Positions 60,416 through 64,000 of a DNA stretch of 64,000 nt are shown one piece after another. The position numbers and the translations under genes were made by a program. The notes under the pieces were generated by a model that saw nothing but the letters and a program-made list of their open reading frames with translations, was not told the DNA's origin and did not search any database. How positions within the stretch are numbered: position 1 is the stretch's first letter; each line of letters opens with the position of its first letter. Origin of the DNA: Flavisphingomonas formosensis (GTDB taxonomy: Bacteria; Pseudomonadota; Alphaproteobacteria; Sphingomonadales; Sphingomonadaceae); contig NZ_WRPK01000004.1 in the NCBI RefSeq assembly GCF_009755815.1, forward strand, positions 62,001-126,000, read 5' to 3'.

Positions 60416-61717
60416 TCACAGCACATATTTGCTGAGATCCGTATTGCGCGCGATCTCCTTGAGTTGGCTTTCGACATAGGCAGCGTCGACGATGAGCGCG
60501 GTGCCGCTGCGATCCTCGGCGTCGAAGCTGACTTCCTCGAGCAGCTTCTCCATCACAGTCTGCAGCCGCCGCGCACCGATATTCTCGATGCTTTCGTTCA
60601 CCTGGGCGGCGGTGCGCGCGATGGCGGCGATGCCGTCTTCGGTGAAACCGATTTCCACGCCTTCGGTGGCGAGCAGCGCGCGATATTGCTCGGTGAGTGA
60701 GGCGCGGGTCGCCGAGAGGATGCGAACGAAATCGGCCTCGGTAAGCGCTTTCAGCTCGACGCGGATCGGCAGGCGCCCCTGCAGCTCGGGCAGCAGGTCG
60801 CTCGGCTTGGCGACGTGAAAGGCGCCCGAAGCGATGAACAGGATATGATCCGTCTTCATCGGGCCATATTTGGTGGCGACGGTGGTGCCTTCGATCAGCG
60901 GCAGCAGATCGCGTTGCACGCCCTCACGGCTCACCGATCCGCCCCGCACGTCGCTCACCGCGATCTTGTCGATCTCGTCGAGGAAGACGATGCCGTTGGC
61001 CTCCGCATCGGCGAGCGCGGCGCGGCTGACCTCTTCCTGATCGAGCCGTTTGTCGCCCTCTTCTTCGACCAGCTTGGCCCATGCGGCACGCACCGTGAGC
61101 TTACGCCGCTTGGTCTTGCCCTGGCCGAATGCCTTGCCCATCATATCGGAGAGATTGATCATGCCGACCTGGCCGCCCATGCCGGGGATCTCGAACGGCG
61201 TGCCGCCGGTATCTTCCATCTCGATTTCGATTTCCTTCTCATCGAGATGGCCATCCTGGAAACGCTGGCGGAAGGCGGAGCGCGTGGCTTCGGACGCGTC
61301 CTTGCCGACGAGCGCGTCGAGCAGTCGCGCCATTGCTGCTTCCTCGGCCTTGTCTTTCACCGCGGCGCGGCGGCGCTCCTTCTCGAGCCGCACGGCCTCT
61401 TCGACGAGATCGCGGGCGATCTGCTCGACGTCGCGGCCGACATAGCCGACCTCGGTGAACTTGGTCGCCTCCACCTTCACGAAGGGCGCGTCGGCGAGCT
61501 TGGCGAGACGGCGGCTGATCTCGGTCTTGCCGCAGCCCGTCGGCCCGATCATCAGAATATTCTTGGGGCTCACCTCGTCGCGCAACTCCGGCGCGAGCTT
61601 CTGGCGGCGCCAGCGGTTGCGGAGCGCGACGGCAACGGCGCGCTTCGCCTCGTCCTGCCCGACGATATGGGCGTCCAGCGCGGCGACGATGGCTTTGGGG
61701 GTCAGATTGTCGTTCAT
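60416..61717 (-). CDS. hslU: HslU, ATP-dependent protease ATPase subunit
   Basis: The start at ATG 61715–61717 ([20 protein letters not shown]) fits HslU. The 433-aa protein has Walker A GPTGCGKT at 58–65, the I-domain insert in the middle ([32 protein letters not shown]), Walker [10 protein letters not shown], and the C-terminal ending LSKYVL that docks into HslV. It unfolds substrates in the cytosol. It is encoded 81 bases downstream of hslV, with repeat palindromes in between. Confidence 0.96.
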   Translation of the reverse strand: MNDNLTPKAIVAALDAHIVGQDEAKRAVAVALRNRWRRQKLAPELRDEVSPKNILMIGPTGCGKTEISRRLAKLADAPFVKVEATKFTEVGYVGRDVEQIARDLVEEAVRLEKERRRAAVKDKAEEAAMARLLDALVGKDASEATRSAFRQRFQDGHLDEKEIEIEMEDTGGTPFEIPGMGGQVGMINLSDMMGKAFGQGKTKRRKLTVRAAWAKLVEEEGDKRLDQEEVSRAALADAEANGIVFLDEIDKIAVSDVRGGSVSREGVQRDLLPLIEGTTVATKYGPMKTDHILFIASGAFHVAKPSDLLPELQGRLPIRVELKALTEADFVRILSATRASLTEQYRALLATEGVEIGFTEDGIAAIARTAAQVNESIENIGARRLQTVMEKLLEEVSFDAEDRSGTALIVDAAYVESQLKEIARNTDLSKYVL

Positions 61718-61727
61718 TCTATGCTCC

Positions 61728-61787
61728 CCCCTCCCTTGCATGGGAGGGGCTGGGGGTGGGTGAGCCGCGACCGGGCTCGATGCCCGG
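61728..61787. repeat. Palindromic repeat pair in the hslV–hslU gap
   Basis: Two hairpins lie in the gap: CCCCTCCC/GGGAGGGG with a 6-base loop (61728–61749) and CCGGGC/GCCCGG with a 5-base loop (61771–61787). The first resembles a REP-like dispersed palindrome often seen in sphingomonad intergenic DNA (an impression from memory, not verified). They may affect mRNA stability between hslV and hslU. Confidence 0.5.
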
Positions 61788-61798
61788 CTGCGACGTGA

Positions 61799-62353
61799 TC
61801 AGTTCACGCTGTCCAGCGTCTCGATGGTGAGCTGGTCGTTGGTGAAAACGCAAACGTCGGCGGCGATGGCCATCGCCTTGCGGCAGATCGTTTCGGCATC
61901 GGCTTCGTACTCGACCAGCGCGCGCGCCGCAGCCAGGGCGTAGTTGCCGCCCGATCCGATCGCCGCCACCCCGCCCACCGGCTCCAGCACGTCGCCATTG
62001 CCGGTCAGGATCAAGGTGACTTCCTTGTCGGCGACGATCATCAGCGCCTCGAGGTTGCGCAGATATTTGTCGGTGCGCCAGTCCTTGGCGAGCTCCACCG
62101 CGGCGCGCAGCAACTGGCCGTGATATTGCTCCAGCTTGCGCTCCAGCCGTTCGAACAGGGTGAAGGCATCCGCCGTCGCGCCGGCGAAGCCGCCGATCAC
62201 CGAGCCGTCACCGAGCCGGCGAACCTTGCGGGCATTGGGCTTCATCACCGTATTGCCCATCGAAACCTGGCCGTCGCCCACCACCACTACCTTGCCGCCC
62301 TTGCGCACGGAAAGGATCGTCGTGCCGTGCCAGCCTATCTTGTCTTCGCTCAT
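61799..62353 (-). CDS. hslV: HslV, ATP-dependent protease proteolytic subunit
   Basis: I use ATG 62351–62353 ([10 protein letters not shown] then [10 protein letters not shown]). The catalytic threonine is T11, exposed after removal of a short propeptide, as in alphaproteobacterial HslV. The 184-aa protein has [20 protein letters not shown] and [16 protein letters not shown], typical of the 20S-proteasome-like fold. It forms the two-ring chamber loaded by HslU. It is upstream of hslU in the same direction. Confidence 0.96.
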   Translation of the reverse strand: MSEDKIGWHGTTILSVRKGGKVVVVGDGQVSMGNTVMKPNARKVRRLGDGSVIGGFAGATADAFTLFERLERKLEQYHGQLLRAAVELAKDWRTDKYLRNLEALMIVADKEVTLILTGNGDVLEPVGGVAAIGSGGNYALAAARALVEYEADAETICRKAMAIAADVCVFTNDQLTIETLDSVN

Positions 62354-62424
62354 TTGAGTCCCGTGTTTCATGTCGTGGCGCGGGATATGGGCGCGACTGT
62401 CGCGGCCGGCAAGCGGCGCGGCCC

Positions 62425-62760
62425 TCAGCTACGGCCCACGAACATGAAAGCGGCAGCACCCGCAACGCACAGACCGGCGCCGAGATAACGCCAGGTGATG
62501 GGTTCCTTGAGAATGAACGTGGCGAACAGCGCGAAGACGCACAGAGTCACGCACTCCTGCATGATCTTGAGCTGTCCGCCGCTGAAGCCATGATAATAGC
62601 CGATCCGGTTGGCCGGGACCGCGAAGCAATATTCGACGAGCGCGATGCCCCACGAGGCGAGTATCACCACCCAGAGCCGCGCGTCGGGAAAGCGCAGATG
62701 GCCATACCAGGCGATGGTCATGAACAGATTGGAACAGATCAGCAGAGCGAGCGTGGGCAT
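62425..62760 (-). CDS. DMT-family protein (DUF486), small membrane protein
   Basis: The start is ATG 62758–62760 ([20 protein letters not shown]). The 111-aa protein has four hydrophobic helices: [48 protein letters not shown] and [16 protein letters not shown]. The [20 protein letters not shown] loop is the DUF486 signature. It is a small inner-membrane protein related to drug/metabolite transporters; its function is unknown. It is divergent from recN with 190 bases between starts. Confidence 0.85.
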   Translation of the reverse strand: MPTLALLICSNLFMTIAWYGHLRFPDARLWVVILASWGIALVEYCFAVPANRIGYYHGFSGGQLKIMQECVTLCVFALFATFILKEPITWRYLGAGLCVAGAAAFMFVGRS

Positions 62761-62950
62761 GTATGGGCCTCGTCGGCGAGTGGGTGTGAGCGCGTCGGAC
62801 GGCGCAGCCGCCCTTGTTTCAGCATGAGCACGAAAGCGCCATGGCCGTGGAGAAATTCCCGATCGTCGAAGATTCTCCCGCATCGAAATCGCGCCATCGA
62901 CGGTAGCTGACCGGTTCCGTCCGGAGGGAAACCGCTTTAGAGGTTCGGCC

Positions 62951-64000
62951 ATGCTCACCGCTCTCGCCATTCGCGATGTCGTGCTGATCGAGGCGCTCGA
63001 TCTGGATTTCGATCCGGGATTGGGGGCGCTCACCGGCGAGACCGGCGCGGGCAAGTCGATCCTGCTCGATGCGCTGGGCCTCACTTTGGGCGCGCGTGCC
63101 GACAGTGGCCTCGTCCGCCGCGGTGTTCAGCAGGCGGTCGTCACCGCGAGCTTCGACGTGCCCGCTGATCATCCCGCGATGCTGTTGCTGGCCGAGAACG
63201 GGCTGCAGATGGAGCCGGGCGAGCCGCTGATGATCCGCCGCGTCGTAAAGGCCGATGGCGGCAGTCGGGCAAGCGTCAACGATCAGCCCGTGTCCGCCAC
63301 GCTGCTGCGCGAGTTGGCAGCTGGGCTCGTCGAGATTCACGGCCAGCATGACGATCGCGGCCTGCTCAATCCCCGTGGACATCGTGCGCTGCTCGACGCC
63401 TTCGGACGGATCGGCGTCGGCGCTCTGGCCGAGGCGCACCGCGCGTGGCGCTTGGCCGAGGATGCCTTGGCCAGCGCGCGCGTGGAATTGGAGACCGCCG
63501 CACGCGATCGCGAGTTCCTGGAGCACGCCGTAGCCGAACTCGGCGCCTTTGCGCCCGAGCCGGGAGAGGAGGCGAGCCTCGCCGAGGAGCGTGCCGAGAT
63601 GCAGAAAGGCGCGCGTCTCGCCGGCGACCTCGACGCCGTCACACAGCATCTCGAGGGATCGGAAGGCGGGCTTGCGCAGCTTCGCCAGGCTGCGCGCCGG
63701 CTCGATCGCATCGCCGGTGAGCATCCGCTGCTTACAGACGCACTCGCCGCGTTGGATCGCGCGGTGATCGAAGCTGGCGAGGCGGAGGAGCAGCTCGCTG
63801 CCGCACTCAGCGCGATGGCCTTCGACCCGGCTCGCCTCGATGTAGTGGAGCGGCGCCTGTTCGATTTGCGCGCCCTGGCCCGCAAGCACCGCGTCGAACC
63901 CGACGCCCTCGCTGCGCTCGCCGCCGATCTAGCGGCCCGTCTGGCGCGGATCGAGGCGGGCGATCAGGGTATTGCGGCGCTAGAGAGCGCGCTCGCATCC
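62951..64000 (+). CDS. recN: DNA repair protein RecN (5' part)
   Basis: ATG 62951 begins MLTALAIRDVVLIEALDLDF, then GALTGETGAGKSILLDALGL with the Walker A GETGAGKS, and VEIHGQHDDRGLLNPRGHRA. This is the SMC-like N-terminal head plus the start of the coiled coil of RecN, the SOS-linked double-strand-break repair ATPase. The reading frame runs off the window at 64000 after 350 codons (about 60% of a normal RecN), so the C-terminal half is outside. No LexA box is confidently identifiable in the 190-base upstream region. Confidence 0.95.
   Translation, partial: MLTALAIRDVVLIEALDLDFDPGLGALTGETGAGKSILLDALGLTLGARADSGLVRRGVQQAVVTASFDVPADHPAMLLLAENGLQMEPGEPLMIRRVVKADGGSRASVNDQPVSATLLRELAAGLVEIHGQHDDRGLLNPRGHRALLDAFGRIGVGALAEAHRAWRLAEDALASARVELETAARDREFLEHAVAELGAFAPEPGEEASLAEERAEMQKGARLAGDLDAVTQHLEGSEGGLAQLRQAARRLDRIAGEHPLLTDALAALDRAVIEAGEAEEQLAAALSAMAFDPARLDVVERRLFDLRALARKHRVEPDALAALAADLAARLARIEAGDQGIAALESALAS

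Noticed and set aside
60815-61798. A 327-codon rightward frame over hslU
   Set aside because: Antisense shadow of a confident hslU gene.

Overview
The window is high-GC alphaproteobacterial chromosome. Gene content and order (coaD–cyclophilin–queA, a TrcR/DUF1013 regulator, a MucR-type zinc finger, DUF1192, hslV–hslU, recN, large TonB-dependent receptor and SDR content) point to a sphingomonad (Sphingomonadales). The genus cannot be fixed from the sequence alone.

Region 1 (1–16259, + strand) is the most unusual part. It is the 3' half of what I read as an extracellular contractile injection system (eCIS, phage-tail-like particle) operon. In order: the tail end of an upstream gene; two large proteins that begin with the same N-terminal module (651 and 692 aa, the second ending in tail-fibre-like repeats); a 76-aa protein; a 548-aa protein resembling eCIS tape-measure/assembly-associated proteins; an eCIS-type AAA+ ATPase; a 2213-aa giant protein; and a 504-aa partner of unknown function. 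The giant protein has a Pro/Ala-rich N-terminus, coiled coil, annexin-like repeats, a two-helix hydrophobic hairpin and a C-terminal domain with the residue pattern of a PD-(D/E)XK nuclease. Stop and start codons are close or overlapping throughout, so the ATPase, giant protein and 504-aa protein are probably translationally coupled. The working model is a contractile particle whose cargo is a multidomain membrane-interacting nuclease toxin.

Region 2 (16–24.4 kb) holds a tandem universal stress protein, a ROK sugar kinase and a complete tripartite RND efflux operon (outer-membrane lipoprotein, adaptor lipoprotein, RND pump).

Region 3 (24.4–38.5 kb) is accessory metabolism. A leftward trio (DegT-fold enzyme with His in place of the PLP lysine, plus two SDRs) faces a divergent LysR regulator. 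Next come a secreted alpha/beta hydrolase divergent from a TonB-dependent receptor, an SRPBCC–SnoaL fusion, a large MalT-like LuxR regulator, a DJ-1/PfpI protein and a Rieske oxygenase. This looks like a regulated uptake and breakdown module for an unknown hydrophobic or aromatic substrate.

Region 4 (38.7–64 kb) is mostly housekeeping: clpA, DUF1192, quinone oxidoreductase, GST, a metallophosphoesterase–glycosyltransferase pair, SDR and enoyl-CoA hydratase, trcR, an MBL hydrolase, xseB–ispA–coaD–cyclophilin–queA, a luciferase-like oxidoreductase, Fur and MucR regulators, a tsaB–rimI cluster with a nitroreductase, a NifU-type scaffold, a DEAD-box helicase, DedA, a VapBC toxin–antitoxin pair with a striking operator palindrome across its start codon, hslU/hslV, a DMT-family membrane protein, and the 5' part of recN running off the window end.

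No rRNA, tRNA, CRISPR array, insertion sequence or integrase was found.
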